Below are positions 8,190 to 16,870 of a stretch of DNA of 64,000 nucleotides, in pieces. The position numbers and the translations under genes were made by a program. Each line of letters begins with the position of its first letter. Position 1 is the stretch's first letter. Below the pieces are notes generated by a model that was not told where the DNA came from, did no database searches, and worked only from the letters and a program-made list of their open reading frames with translations. The stretch lies in assembly GCA_017860295.1 (NCBI GenBank), contig JAFNAS010000015.1, forward strand, positions 1-64,000, given 5' to 3'. This DNA is from Bacteroidota bacterium. GTDB lineage: Bacteria > Bacteroidota > Bacteroidia > Bacteroidales > Paludibacteraceae.

Positions 8190-8929
8190 ACGTTACTTTC
8201 TCTTATAGCATAGTTTATATAACGTTTCTTCATCCACCGATAGGCAAAACAATCGACAAACGGCGACACCAACCTATTCCACAAATTATATTTGGAAACC
8301 CCTGCCACACGCGGAAAATGGCGTACCGGAATCTGCATGACTCTACCGTGTTGCAACTGTATAAGCGCCGGAAGAAAACGATGCATGCCAGTGAAAAACG
8401 GAACTCGTTTGGCGTAATCGGTATGCATTACTTTCAGTGGGCATCCCGTATCAGACACTCCATCATGAGTCATCATCCGCCGGAAACCATTTGCTATTTT
8501 CGACTGAATTTTTTTCGACCATGAATCTTCCCGATTGGCCCGGATACCCATCACCATTTCATATTCGTCGATATGCTCCAGCAACAGATTGAAATCCTCT
8601 GGAGTTGTCTGCATATCCGCATCCATGTATCCCACATAATCGGAACAGGTCACATCGACTCCGGCTTTCATGGCAGCACTCAATCCACTGTTTTGTGCCA
8701 GACTGATGCAATAGAAATGATCGTTACGACCACATGCCATCATCAACAAATTGCGACTATCGTCTTTCGAACCGTCGTTTACAAACAATACACAGGCAGA
8801 ATATTTACAGGCGGGTAAGAAAGTAACAAGTCGCCGTTCCAAAGCACGAATATTATCTTCTTCATTGTATACCGGTACCACAATTGTAAGTTTATACCTA
8901 CCGGTACGGTTTTCACCACTACTCATCAT
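8186..8929 (-). CDS. GT2 glycosyltransferase, polyprenyl-phosphate sugar synthase type
   Basis: 247 residues. The GT-A core shows VVPVYNEEDNI (10-25), FVNDGSKDDS and the metal-binding YMDADMQTTPEDF (DxD). The region after the core, with LKVMHTDYAKRV and HFPRVAGVSKYN, matches DPM1/ArnC-like enzymes that load a sugar onto undecaprenyl phosphate at the cytoplasmic face. Unlike ArnC it lacks C-terminal membrane helices, as in RgtE-like or DPM1-like soluble versions. It is the first gene of a seven-gene operon with a good promoter at 9035-9065. Confidence 0.85.
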   Translation of the reverse strand: MMSSGENRTGRYKLTIVVPVYNEEDNIRALERRLVTFLPACKYSACVLFVNDGSKDDSRNLLMMACGRNDHFYCISLAQNSGLSAAMKAGVDVTCSDYVGYMDADMQTTPEDFNLLLEHIDEYEMVMGIRANREDSWSKKIQSKIANGFRRMMTHDGVSDTGCPLKVMHTDYAKRVPFFTGMHRFLPALIQLQHGRVMQIPVRHFPRVAGVSKYNLWNRLVSPFVDCFAYRWMKKRYINYAIRESNV

Positions 8930-9034
8930 GTGATTTTTTCAAAAAAGGTCATTCGAAATACTCCCGTTCTACATTGACATTCAAGCGATTTCGAATTTGT
9001 TTAATATAATATTTAATTAAATATCCAAGTGGCG

Positions 9035-9065
9035 CAAATGTACTATCGATCAATTGAATTTCAAA
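9035..9065 (-). promoter_or_regulatory. Bacteroidota-type promoter for the GT2-led operon
   Basis: On the minus strand the sequence reads TTTG, 19 bases, TACATTTG, matching the Bacteroidota -33 TTTG and -7 TAnnTTTG elements with good spacing. Transcription would start near 9028 and give a leader of about 100 bases before the GT2 start codon at 8929. Confidence 0.6.
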
Positions 9066-9221
9066 ACAATCCGCTTTTGGCTTATCGTTTTTTAACAAAA
9101 CAGCTATTAAACCAAGAGTGCAGTAAAATACAATTATTCCAGTTATAATTTAACAATCAATAGTTTAAGAAACACAATAAACATGGGGTTCATGTTCATC
9201 TGCCACTGTCCGACAGCATTT

Positions 9222-12200
9222 TTAGTTATCATATCTTCCCGTCACCTGCATGTATTCCACCAATTTGCTCTTGTAAGCCGTCTGACTGTCGGTCAACTGG
9301 TTTTTGGCCTGTTGCAGCAACGTCTGAGCTTCCAGCAAATCGGTTATATTAATCATCCCGGCAGAGAAGTTGTCGCGATTGATTTTCAGGTTCTCTTCCA
9401 CCTGCCCGATCGATTCGGCAGCCACAGCAATCTGTTTGTACGACTCCGTGAGTTCGTTCCATACCTTTTCAATCTGCAGTGTCAGCAACTCGGTATTGTT
9501 CTTACTTTCGTTACGGGCTATCTGTTCCTTATATTTACGGGCTTTCAGCGTATGCGAAGCTTCCCACCAATCGGATATAGGCACCTTTACTGTTGCAAAC
9601 ACCATGGCGCGGGTCATTTTCTGATCCATAACATTCTGATACAAACCTCCGACTCCAACACCTACTTCCGGCAAATATTCGCCCAGTTTCATTTTCGACT
9701 GTAACTCTTCGGCCCGCACATTTTTTCCGAGCAATTTGTATTCTTCCCGGTTGCTGACGGCCTGTTTGGAATCTTCATATACCTGTTCGGGAGTCTGGTA
9801 CAACGATACCTCTTCGCCGAACGACAAAGTAGAATCGTAAGGCACTCCTATGTACTGACACATTGCCATCGAAGCGAGCTTAATACCGTTTGCCAGTTGC
9901 AGTTCACTGATTTTGGTATCGCTCCTCTTCAACGTTACCTTCAACACGTCGTTGCGATTAATCAAACCGGCGCGAAAGGCATCGTTGACCTGTTTATAGG
10001 TACTATCCAGCATCGTTTGAAGTGCCCGAAGCGTTTTCATCTTTTCTTTGAGAGAAACAATCTGCCAGTATTGCTCTTCGGTCTTTTGCAGCACCTCGCT
10101 TTTCGATAATACTACCTGACTGGCGCTGACCTCTTCGCCCAGTTTCGCCAACTTGTTCCCGTTCACGATACGCCCGCCGACAAACACCGGTTGCGTCAGT
10201 GTAATGGAACCTATCGTAGCTTTATCGAGTAAAGAGAGAGACATTCCCGGAAAATAGGCATACTGGGTTGCACTCGCCAGAGTCGTAATATCGCCGTTAT
10301 AAACCGGAAGATTAGCCGAAGGCACATTCATTTTAATCATCGACTCGTTGAACTTAACATACGTACCCGATGCACTGATTTGCGGAAAATATTTGGTATA
10401 GGCTGCCGCACAGCTCTCTTTCGACGATTGCAGCTCCAGACCGGCATTCTTCACCTTCGAGTTGTTTTGCAAAGCCAGTTGTTTGCACTCATTGAGCGAC
10501 ATCATTTTGGTTTGAGCATTCAACTGCATGGTCGAAAATGCAAGTAATAGCAGCAACATGGTAGCTCCTCCGCCTATGCTTTTTGTATAGGGAATATGCT
10601 TATGCACTTTTTTTACAACCGGTTTTTCACGATACAAAACCGTGTAGAGAACAGGTAGAATAAACAATGTCAAAACCATCGAAATAAGCAATCCGAAACA
10701 AATAACGGTTCCCAGCGGACCCCATAGCGGAGATCGGCTTATAATCATCGGAATAACGCCCACCGAAGCTGCAGCAGAGGTAAGAAAGATAGGACGCATA
10801 CGTCGTTTTCCTGCCGCAAGAGCAGCATCTTTAACACTCAAACCGTGAACCACACGCAATTCTTGCAAGTAATCGATCAAAATGATGCCGTTACGGACTA
10901 CAATACCACACAAACTGGTAATTCCTATAAAACCGGTAAGACTGAACGGATAACGAGCAACAAACAAACCGATGGCAGCTCCTGGTAACCCGAGTAACAT
11001 AGTAGACATAATGATGGATGCCAGTTTTATTTTCTTGAACTGAAACAACAGGATAAAAAAGATAACGGCAATACTGATGACAAGAGCGTATGACATCGGA
11101 ATAAATGAAATTTCCTGATCTTCCAGTTCTCCACCGTACGAAAGCGTTACGCCATCGGGTAGTTTCAGTTTATCCAATTTCGGTTTAATCTCATCGGTAA
11201 TCGTGGATGCCATATAGTCGGATTGAACATCCAGCTGAATAGTAAGCGTACGGGTTCCGTTCCGGTGCACAATGGTTCCCTCTTCCCATTCGGGCGACAG
11301 TTTGGCAAAAGAGCGCAAAGGCATTGCCGAATAGGTAGCCGGCGAAGTAATCAGTTGATTGTTCAAAAAGTCGATATTCTTTTTCATTCCCTGATCCTGA
11401 CGCAATTCCACACTTACCGGATAATCGTCTTCCCAAACCGTGGTTAGCGGAATGCCGTTAAGCCCGGTCATTATCGACGTGGCCACCACACCTTTGGTAT
11501 AACCCATACGGTTGGCTTTATCCTTGTCAAGATCGACACGTATATTCTGTTTCTTTTGCCCCCAATCAGGATTAATCCAGGCAATACCCTTTACCGGCTT
11601 GATTATGGAATCGACCATGGCCTCCGCCTTGCGGATATCTTTAATAGAGTCGCCGGAAAGACGCAACTCTATCGGATATTTGCTTTTTTGCAAAGCCAGT
11701 ATCTTCCATTTTATATGTGCATTCGGAAATACTCCGTTAAATTTTTTGTCGTACTCTTCACAAACTTCACGTGTTGCCTCGTTATCGGTAGTGTTAACCA
11801 TCAATTGCCCGAAATTGGTACTGGGCATGTGGGGGGCATAGGCTGTGTGAAAACGGGGCGAACTTGTTCCGATAAAACTGGTAACCGTAGTTACACGTGA
11901 GTCCTTCTCGAGTGCATCCGACAAAGTATTCATCACCTTGGCCGTACTTTCGAGTGAGGCTCCTTCGTCCAGATATACTTCGACGGCAAACTGATTGCGC
12001 TCCATTTCGGGGAACAGACGCTGATCGATCATTTTGAACAAAACCACAGCCAGTATCACCGAACCGATTCCAAAAGCAATGGTACGTTTCGGATGACGAA
12101 ATGCTTTTTCGAGTGCTGCATCGAAAGCTGCCTGCATTTTATCAAGAAAACTTTTCTTTTGGGGTTTGTCGTCATCCGACTTAAGCCCCTTTTTGATAAA

Positions 12201-13685
12201 GAAGAAATTAAGAAACGGGACTACAAACAGAGCCACAATAACCGACACGACCAGTGCAATGCAAATAGTGAGCGGCAGCGGTTTCACAAAGTCACCCGCA
12301 GTGCCCGGCAACATAAACCCGAGTGGGATATAAACTACACAAATGGCCATGGTTGCCGTAAGAATCGGAGTAACCAACTCGCGGGCACTTTTAATGGCAG
12401 CATGCCACGAAAACATACCATGATCTTTCTTCTCGACATAGTTATCGATCACCACAATGGAATTGTCGACTATCATTCCCAACACCACTATCAACCCGGC
12501 CAGCGAAACGGTATTCAGCTCTACTCCGAAAAAATAGAGAAATCCGAGTGTAATCAATACGGCAATAGGCACCGTGAGTCCGGCAATGGAAGCTACCCGC
12601 ATAGGCAACAACAACATCACCACCAGCACAACGGCTACGATAGCAATAATAAATTCACGCATAAAGTCGGTTACCGATTCGTGAACATAATGCGGCAGAT
12701 TGGAAATAACATTCACTTCTATATCTTTCGGACAATGCTTTTTGAAGGAATCGAGCGCTTTATCGACATCCTTGCCAAATGCCACGATATTATTGCCCGG
12801 TTGCATTTCGAGCGAGAGTAGAATAGTTTTCTTTCCATCTTGACGGATATAACTATCCGGATCGGTATCGGTATGACGCTGAATAGTAGCGATATCTTTC
12901 AGCCGAACCACCCCCCCATTCGGATCGGAATAGACAATCTGGTCGGCCAGATCTTTTTCTGACTGAAAATTGGACGGAAAATGAACATTCATGTCGTGCA
13001 TTCCGTTTTTAAGCATACCGGACGGAGAAACCAGTCCGGCAGGCTGATATTGAGCCAGCAACGACAATGATTTGATATTGTATTCGTTCAGTTTTTCGGG
13101 CTCTACATTCACATAGATTTTTTCGCGCAAAATACCGTAATCCTTTATTTTTGAAACGGCAGGAATCTTGCGGCATTCCGATTTCAGCTTTTTCAGTTGC
13201 TCTTCCATCTCTTTATAGCCCTTCGTATCCGACGACATGGAAATTAGCATAGCAGAGGTATCCCCAAAATCACTATTGGCAATCAATGCAGCCACGCCCG
13301 GAGGTAACGACGACTTGAACTCATTCAACCCATGCTTCAGTTTGGACCAAAAAGCATCGGCATCTTTTACGTCATCATTCAATTCAACATAGATAATCAT
13401 CATTCCGTCTTTCGATTCGGAATAGGTATCTTTTTTCTTTACCTCTTTAAAACCAAAAAGATAGTTCTCAACCTGCTTGGTGAGTTGCTCTTCCACTTCC
13501 GACGAACTGGCTCCCGGATAAACACCTATCACCAGCCCCTGACGTATCGTAAATTGAGGAAATTCATTGCGGGGCATCTTTATCAGAGCTATTACTCCAA
13601 AGAGAACAAATAATACCACTAAAATATTGGTAATGTTGTGGTAGCGCATAGCCCACCCTATAAACCCTATTTTTTTCTGTTTCAT
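9222..13685 (-). CDS. RND efflux pump fused to a TolC-like outer-membrane factor
   Basis: 1487 residues, about 430 more than a normal RND pump. Residues 1-~1030 are a complete HAE1/AcrB-like permease: TM1 after GFIGWAMRYHNITNILVV, two large periplasmic loops, and the TM4 proton-relay segment GMIVDNSIVVIDNYVE (one Asp kept, the AcrB second Asp is Asn). Residues ~1036-1057 (GGGATMLLLLLAFSTMQLNAQ) look like an embedded signal peptide. Residues 1058-1487 are a full outer-membrane factor with SLNECKQLALQNNSKVKNA and the repeated GLINRNDVL / GMINITDLL halves. No stop or frameshift separates the parts. It forms a drug-type efflux unit with the upstream adaptor gene. Confidence 0.88.
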   Translation of the reverse strand: MKQKKIGFIGWAMRYHNITNILVVLFVLFGVIALIKMPRNEFPQFTIRQGLVIGVYPGASSSEVEEQLTKQVENYLFGFKEVKKKDTYSESKDGMMIIYVELNDDVKDADAFWSKLKHGLNEFKSSLPPGVAALIANSDFGDTSAMLISMSSDTKGYKEMEEQLKKLKSECRKIPAVSKIKDYGILREKIYVNVEPEKLNEYNIKSLSLLAQYQPAGLVSPSGMLKNGMHDMNVHFPSNFQSEKDLADQIVYSDPNGGVVRLKDIATIQRHTDTDPDSYIRQDGKKTILLSLEMQPGNNIVAFGKDVDKALDSFKKHCPKDIEVNVISNLPHYVHESVTDFMREFIIAIVAVVLVVMLLLPMRVASIAGLTVPIAVLITLGFLYFFGVELNTVSLAGLIVVLGMIVDNSIVVIDNYVEKKDHGMFSWHAAIKSARELVTPILTATMAICVVYIPLGFMLPGTAGDFVKPLPLTICIALVVSVIVALFVVPFLNFFFIKKGLKSDDDKPQKKSFLDKMQAAFDAALEKAFRHPKRTIAFGIGSVILAVVLFKMIDQRLFPEMERNQFAVEVYLDEGASLESTAKVMNTLSDALEKDSRVTTVTSFIGTSSPRFHTAYAPHMPSTNFGQLMVNTTDNEATREVCEEYDKKFNGVFPNAHIKWKILALQKSKYPIELRLSGDSIKDIRKAEAMVDSIIKPVKGIAWINPDWGQKKQNIRVDLDKDKANRMGYTKGVVATSIMTGLNGIPLTTVWEDDYPVSVELRQDQGMKKNIDFLNNQLITSPATYSAMPLRSFAKLSPEWEEGTIVHRNGTRTLTIQLDVQSDYMASTITDEIKPKLDKLKLPDGVTLSYGGELEDQEISFIPMSYALVISIAVIFFILLFQFKKIKLASIIMSTMLLGLPGAAIGLFVARYPFSLTGFIGITSLCGIVVRNGIILIDYLQELRVVHGLSVKDAALAAGKRRMRPIFLTSAAASVGVIPMIISRSPLWGPLGTVICFGLLISMVLTLFILPVLYTVLYREKPVVKKVHKHIPYTKSIGGGATMLLLLLAFSTMQLNAQTKMMSLNECKQLALQNNSKVKNAGLELQSSKESCAAAYTKYFPQISASGTYVKFNESMIKMNVPSANLPVYNGDITTLASATQYAYFPGMSLSLLDKATIGSITLTQPVFVGGRIVNGNKLAKLGEEVSASQVVLSKSEVLQKTEEQYWQIVSLKEKMKTLRALQTMLDSTYKQVNDAFRAGLINRNDVLKVTLKRSDTKISELQLANGIKLASMAMCQYIGVPYDSTLSFGEEVSLYQTPEQVYEDSKQAVSNREEYKLLGKNVRAEELQSKMKLGEYLPEVGVGVGGLYQNVMDQKMTRAMVFATVKVPISDWWEASHTLKARKYKEQIARNESKNNTELLTLQIEKVWNELTESYKQIAVAAESIGQVEENLKINRDNFSAGMINITDLLEAQTLLQQAKNQLTDSQTAYKSKLVEYMQVTGRYDN

Positions 13686-13822
13686 CTGATTAAATTTTAG
13701 AGCTAAGAATCAAAACACACTGCAAATACCAGATAACATCCACTGTTTTTCCAATGACCCTTGTGTCGCGGTGTCTTCGTGTCAACAAACAGGCTTTGCT
13801 TGGTTCTTTGCTCTTTTCGCTT

Positions 13823-14842
13823 TTACAATGTTACCTTTCCGTTATCCGTTAGTTTGTGCATGCCACTCACTACTATCTTCTCACCAACCGACAGACCCGA
13901 AAGTATCTGCACAAAATCATCCTGATAGTTCCCTACCATCACAACTCTTTTGGATACCCTCTTTTGTGTTTCATTTACCACGTAAACATATTTATTCCCG
14001 GAGCTATCCTGATCTACGGACTGATAAGGTACACCTACCACTATCCGGTTTTGCGGGGCATTCACTTTTACATCGCACACCATGCCCGGTTTCAACAACA
14101 TCTTGGGATTATTTACCGTAATTTTCACTTCGTACGTACGCGATACGGCATCGGCCACCACACCGACATTGGTTACCGTTCCATCAAACTCCTGACCATC
14201 CAGAGCCGATACGGCAAAAGAGGCCTTCTGACCTTTCTTTATAAGATTGATTTCATTTTCGGGAACAGCTACCTTTACATACACCGTATTGATTTTGACC
14301 AGTTCCAATGGTGCCTTCAGATTGCCGATACTATTCATACCCGGCTCAATATTACGCGCCCCTATCATTCCACTTTCAGGAGCATAAAGGTTACACTTTT
14401 TCAGATTGTTTTTGGCAAGAGCTGCCGACGATTGTGCCTGTTGCAGGTTCGATTCCATCTCCACCCACTTCACTTCCGGCAGACTACCGTTATCATGAAC
14501 CTGCTTTAAACGATTATAAGCATCTTTGGCCTGTTGATATTTGGCCAATGAAATTTCATACATGCTCTGAGCATCGGCTTTATCGACCACCGCCAGTAAT
14601 TGTCCGGCTTTTACCGGATCACCAGCATTCACCAACACTTTAAGCACAGTACCTTGCGACTGAAATGTGAGTGGTATGGTTTGTGTCGGCTCTATCGTAC
14701 CACTGTATTGCAAGGCACCCGATGCAGATATTTGCTGCACCGTTGCCACCTCCACTTTCGGATCGACAACCTTGTCTGTTTTTACCTGACTACACCCCAC
14801 CAACATGAAAATATTCAAAACTACATAAACAACCTTTTTCAT
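13823..14842 (-). CDS. RND periplasmic adaptor (membrane fusion) lipoprotein
   Basis: 339 residues. The N-terminus is a lipoprotein signal with lipobox LVGC at residue ~17. The adaptor has the expected order: beta-barrel strand (ALQYSGTIEP), first lipoyl half (FQSQGTVLKVLVNAGDPVKAGQLLAVVD), alpha-hairpin (~90-140, KYQQAKDAYNRLKQVHDNG), second lipoyl half (NLYAPESGMIGARNIEPG), barrel and membrane-proximal domain ending in SGMHKLTDNGKVTL. It bridges the pump and the outer-membrane part of the downstream fusion protein. There is a 137-bp gap to the pump gene and 95 bp from the TetR gene, which includes a 12-bp palindrome. Confidence 0.88.
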   Translation of the reverse strand: MKKVVYVVLNIFMLVGCSQVKTDKVVDPKVEVATVQQISASGALQYSGTIEPTQTIPLTFQSQGTVLKVLVNAGDPVKAGQLLAVVDKADAQSMYEISLAKYQQAKDAYNRLKQVHDNGSLPEVKWVEMESNLQQAQSSAALAKNNLKKCNLYAPESGMIGARNIEPGMNSIGNLKAPLELVKINTVYVKVAVPENEINLIKKGQKASFAVSALDGQEFDGTVTNVGVVADAVSRTYEVKITVNNPKMLLKPGMVCDVKVNAPQNRIVVGVPYQSVDQDSSGNKYVYVVNETQKRVSKRVVMVGNYQDDFVQILSGLSVGEKIVVSGMHKLTDNGKVTL

Positions 14843-14889
14843 CTTGTCAAAAATTAAATTTGAATTATCTTACTGCCACAATACTATAC

Positions 14890-14901
14890 AAAAACGTTTT
14901 T
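14890..14901. promoter_or_regulatory. 12-bp palindrome, candidate TetR operator
   Basis: AAAAACGTTTTT is a perfect palindrome in the 95-bp gap between the TetR gene and the adaptor gene. It lies just upstream of a TATAGTATTG-like -7 region on the minus strand. This is where a local repressor controlling the pump operon would be expected to bind. Confidence 0.35.
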
Positions 14902-14937
14902 CGTATTTTGGTCGAAACTTCAACAAAAAAAATGGCA

Positions 14938-15543
14938 TTATTTTCGTAATGCCCTGATTATAAAATCGAGTAAGACTGTCAAGCGCTGATCCCAGTCGGG
15001 AATATGATCGTCAATTGCCATATCCATCACCAAACTTCGCATGGCACTCACCATCGAATAGGCTAATAAGTGTGCCTGATCTCTCAATTCATCACAAAAT
15101 TCTCCGGATATAAATCCGGATATAAATATATCTTCCACCATGGCAACCGACTTCGCATTGAGTTCCTTCACTACACGATGCGTTCCCGACAAGTCCTGGA
15201 TGGCCATCTCTTCGGTGACTATTTTATACAGATTGACCTTGCTTTTGGCTATTTGAAAAGATATTGAAAAATAGGCTCTCAGCTTATCCGAGGCAGTATT
15301 TTCATGTAAAACAGCCTCCTTCGATAACTGATACACCTCGTTCATTTCTACCCTCAACACAGCATCAAAAATCTCTTCTTTGCTCTTATAATAATAATAC
15401 AACGTGCTCTTCCCCTTGCCCATCGCGCGGGCAATATCTTCCATCGTGGTTTTTTGGAGACCATATTGTTGGAATAATTTCTGCGCAGTTAAAATGATTT
15501 CATTGCGCAATAAATCTTCTTTGGAAAGTAAGTTGTTTGCCAT
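14938..15543 (-). CDS. TetR/AcrR-family regulator of the efflux operon
   Basis: 201 residues, normal for TetR. The N-terminal DNA-binding domain is clear: RNEIILTAQKLFQQYGLQKTTMEDIARAMGKGKSTLYYYYKSKEEIFDAVL (about 13-63). The remaining helical domain would bind the ligand and dimerise. It is transcribed in the same direction as, and directly before, the adaptor and pump genes, so it is the likely local repressor, possibly acting at the palindrome at 14890. A TATTTTTG -7 element lies at 15569-15576. Confidence 0.88.
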   Translation of the reverse strand: MANNLLSKEDLLRNEIILTAQKLFQQYGLQKTTMEDIARAMGKGKSTLYYYYKSKEEIFDAVLRVEMNEVYQLSKEAVLHENTASDKLRAYFSISFQIAKSKVNLYKIVTEEMAIQDLSGTHRVVKELNAKSVAMVEDIFISGFISGEFCDELRDQAHLLAYSMVSAMRSLVMDMAIDDHIPDWDQRLTVLLDFIIRALRK

Positions 15544-15568
15544 TTTCGACTAAATTCGTTTTCGAGTA

Positions 15569-15576
15569 CAAAAATA
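15569..15576 (-). promoter_or_regulatory. Candidate -7 element of the tetR-efflux operon
   Basis: Minus-strand TATTTTTG fits TAnnTTTG and lies 25 bp upstream of the TetR start codon. A TTG trinucleotide sits about 16 bases further upstream. Between this element and the ATG the motif A(G/C)TCGAAAA occurs twice as a direct repeat, which could also be regulator-binding sequence. Confidence 0.4.
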
Positions 15577-15696
15577 GAACAGATAATTCGAACAACATCG
15601 CAACAAAGAGTTAATGTTAATTAATAGGGAAACTATTTCTCATCAAACTCCATTGATCCGTTGTCGCTCTTCCGATTGGCTTTAGTCTAAATCTCA

Positions 15697-15822
15697 TATT
15701 CTCATTGCAAATCGTTTTATTTTCATTGCAGATCGTTTTTCTCTCTCTGGAGATGATTATATTCTCTCTGCAGATCATTTTATTCTCATTGGAGATTGTT
15801 TATTTCTTTCTGCAGATTGTTT
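15697..15822. repeat. Six-unit 21-bp tandem repeat in the intergenic region
   Basis: Six consecutive units of exactly 21 bp run from 15697 to 15822. Units start with TATTCTC (or TATTTTC, TTCTCTC, ATTTCTT) and end with GATCGTTT, GATCATTT or GATTGTTT, with TTGCAGA or CTGGAGA in the middle. The units are degenerate but the phase never slips. The 498-bp gap holding it (15544-16041) contains no credible gene. On the + strand one frame is open and would encode a heptad FSLQIVL-like repeat, but it has no proper start codon. Confidence 0.8.
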
Positions 15823-16041
15823 TGCGCGCACTTTAGTTGACGAATATTTCATTTTAGTTGGCTGATATTTGGTTGCAAATGGCTTTGTTTAAAACAGAAG
15901 AGTAGTAATACTTTCTTTTTCGGGCAATAGTACTCCTTTTCTATTTGGGAATAGACGCGTCTACGAACGAAACCCTTCCCGAAACCGATAAGCGAAGATC
16001 CACTCCTATCCAATTTTCTCCAAAATAGAGAGAAATAGTCT

Positions 16042-16212
16042 TTACGAGCATCCGCATGGAGGCTTTTGCCCTTTGCGAACCGAATTTTTCAGATCGCATC
16101 CGCTGCATCCGTCACAGGGGGAGCTTTTATGTCCGAAACGTTTGATTATTGCCCTGACAGCCAGCCCAGAAACGATAAGCAATATGACATATACAATGAT
16201 TTCCTGTACCAT
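16042..16212 (-). CDS. FeoB-associated Cys-rich membrane peptide
   Basis: A 56-residue protein with ATG at 16212 and TAA at 16042. It has one N-terminal membrane helix (IIVYVILLIVSGLAVRAII) followed by a Cys-rich tail: SPCDGCSGCDL, i.e. CxxCxxC, and a terminal PPCGCS. This is the layout of the small proteins called FeoB-associated Cys-rich membrane proteins. It begins 5 bp after the CDF-like gene and is the last gene of the feoAB operon. The tail could bind iron or another metal near the transporter. Function of the family is not firmly known. Confidence 0.85.
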   Translation of the reverse strand: MVQEIIVYVILLIVSGLAVRAIIKRFGHKSSPCDGCSGCDLKNSVRKGQKPPCGCS

Positions 16213-16217
16213 ATCCG

Positions 16218-16859
16218 TCAGTTTTTACAAGAGCAGCCACATCCGCAATGTCGGTTGCTCTTTGCTTTTTCAAAACACTCTTTCCCTTCCATAAAAGAGA
16301 AAACAGCCAATCCCAACGCACCGATACCATCCACAAACGGCCAATGTGTCAAAGCATATATGCCGCTACTTGCCAGCAACACCAGCGACATGTAAACACA
16401 GGTGCGCGAGCAGGCGGCATCGGCCAGAATAGCGTCCGAATGCAACCGTTTTCCCACATAGGTTTTTCCCCATATCAACGCCCACATAAAAGCAATGGAG
16501 ATCAGCGAAATGACAATTCCCCAAAATGTAGTCTCGGGCTTATGCCCTTCGATAAAGGAAACGATAGCGCTCAACACCAAGCCGATGGTAAAAAGATAAA
16601 ACGAGACTCCAGTGACACGAAGTGCGGTGCGTTCAAAATCATCGCGGTTGCTATCGGAATTCCGCCGGATGCGAATCACCATATGAGCAATGCCCAGACC
16701 TGAAATCACTTCGATCAGGCTATCGATTCCGAAACCAAACAAAGAAAGGCTTTCGTCTTCGGCACCGAAATAGAGGGCGAAACCAGCTTCCAATACATTG
16801 TAAACAATGGTAAACAATGCCAGCACGAAAGCATATTTATAGAGTTGTTTGTCGTTCAT
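16218..16859 (-). CDS. CDF-like cation transporter with Cys-rich C-terminus
   Basis: 213 residues from the ATG at 16859; an upstream in-frame start would overlap feoAB and add a poor sequence. There are about six membrane helices in the order of the CDF / TMEM163-like family. The TM2 segment is SLFGFGIDSLIEVISG and the TM5 segment HSDAILADAACSRT; these hold the acidic and His/Ser metal-site residues. The end is CGCGCSCKN, a Cys cluster. It starts 11 bp after feoAB and is followed at 5 bp by the Cys-rich peptide gene, so it is probably part of the ferrous-iron system, for example as an efflux or balancing transporter. Confidence 0.75.
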   Translation of the reverse strand: MNDKQLYKYAFVLALFTIVYNVLEAGFALYFGAEDESLSLFGFGIDSLIEVISGLGIAHMVIRIRRNSDSNRDDFERTALRVTGVSFYLFTIGLVLSAIVSFIEGHKPETTFWGIVISLISIAFMWALIWGKTYVGKRLHSDAILADAACSRTCVYMSLVLLASSGIYALTHWPFVDGIGALGLAVFSFMEGKECFEKAKSNRHCGCGCSCKN

Positions 16860-16870
16860 AATTTTAGGAT

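Noticed and set aside
15697-15822. Short CRISPR array
   Set aside because: The 21-bp units are contiguous with no spacers, they drift in sequence, and there are no cas genes nearby.
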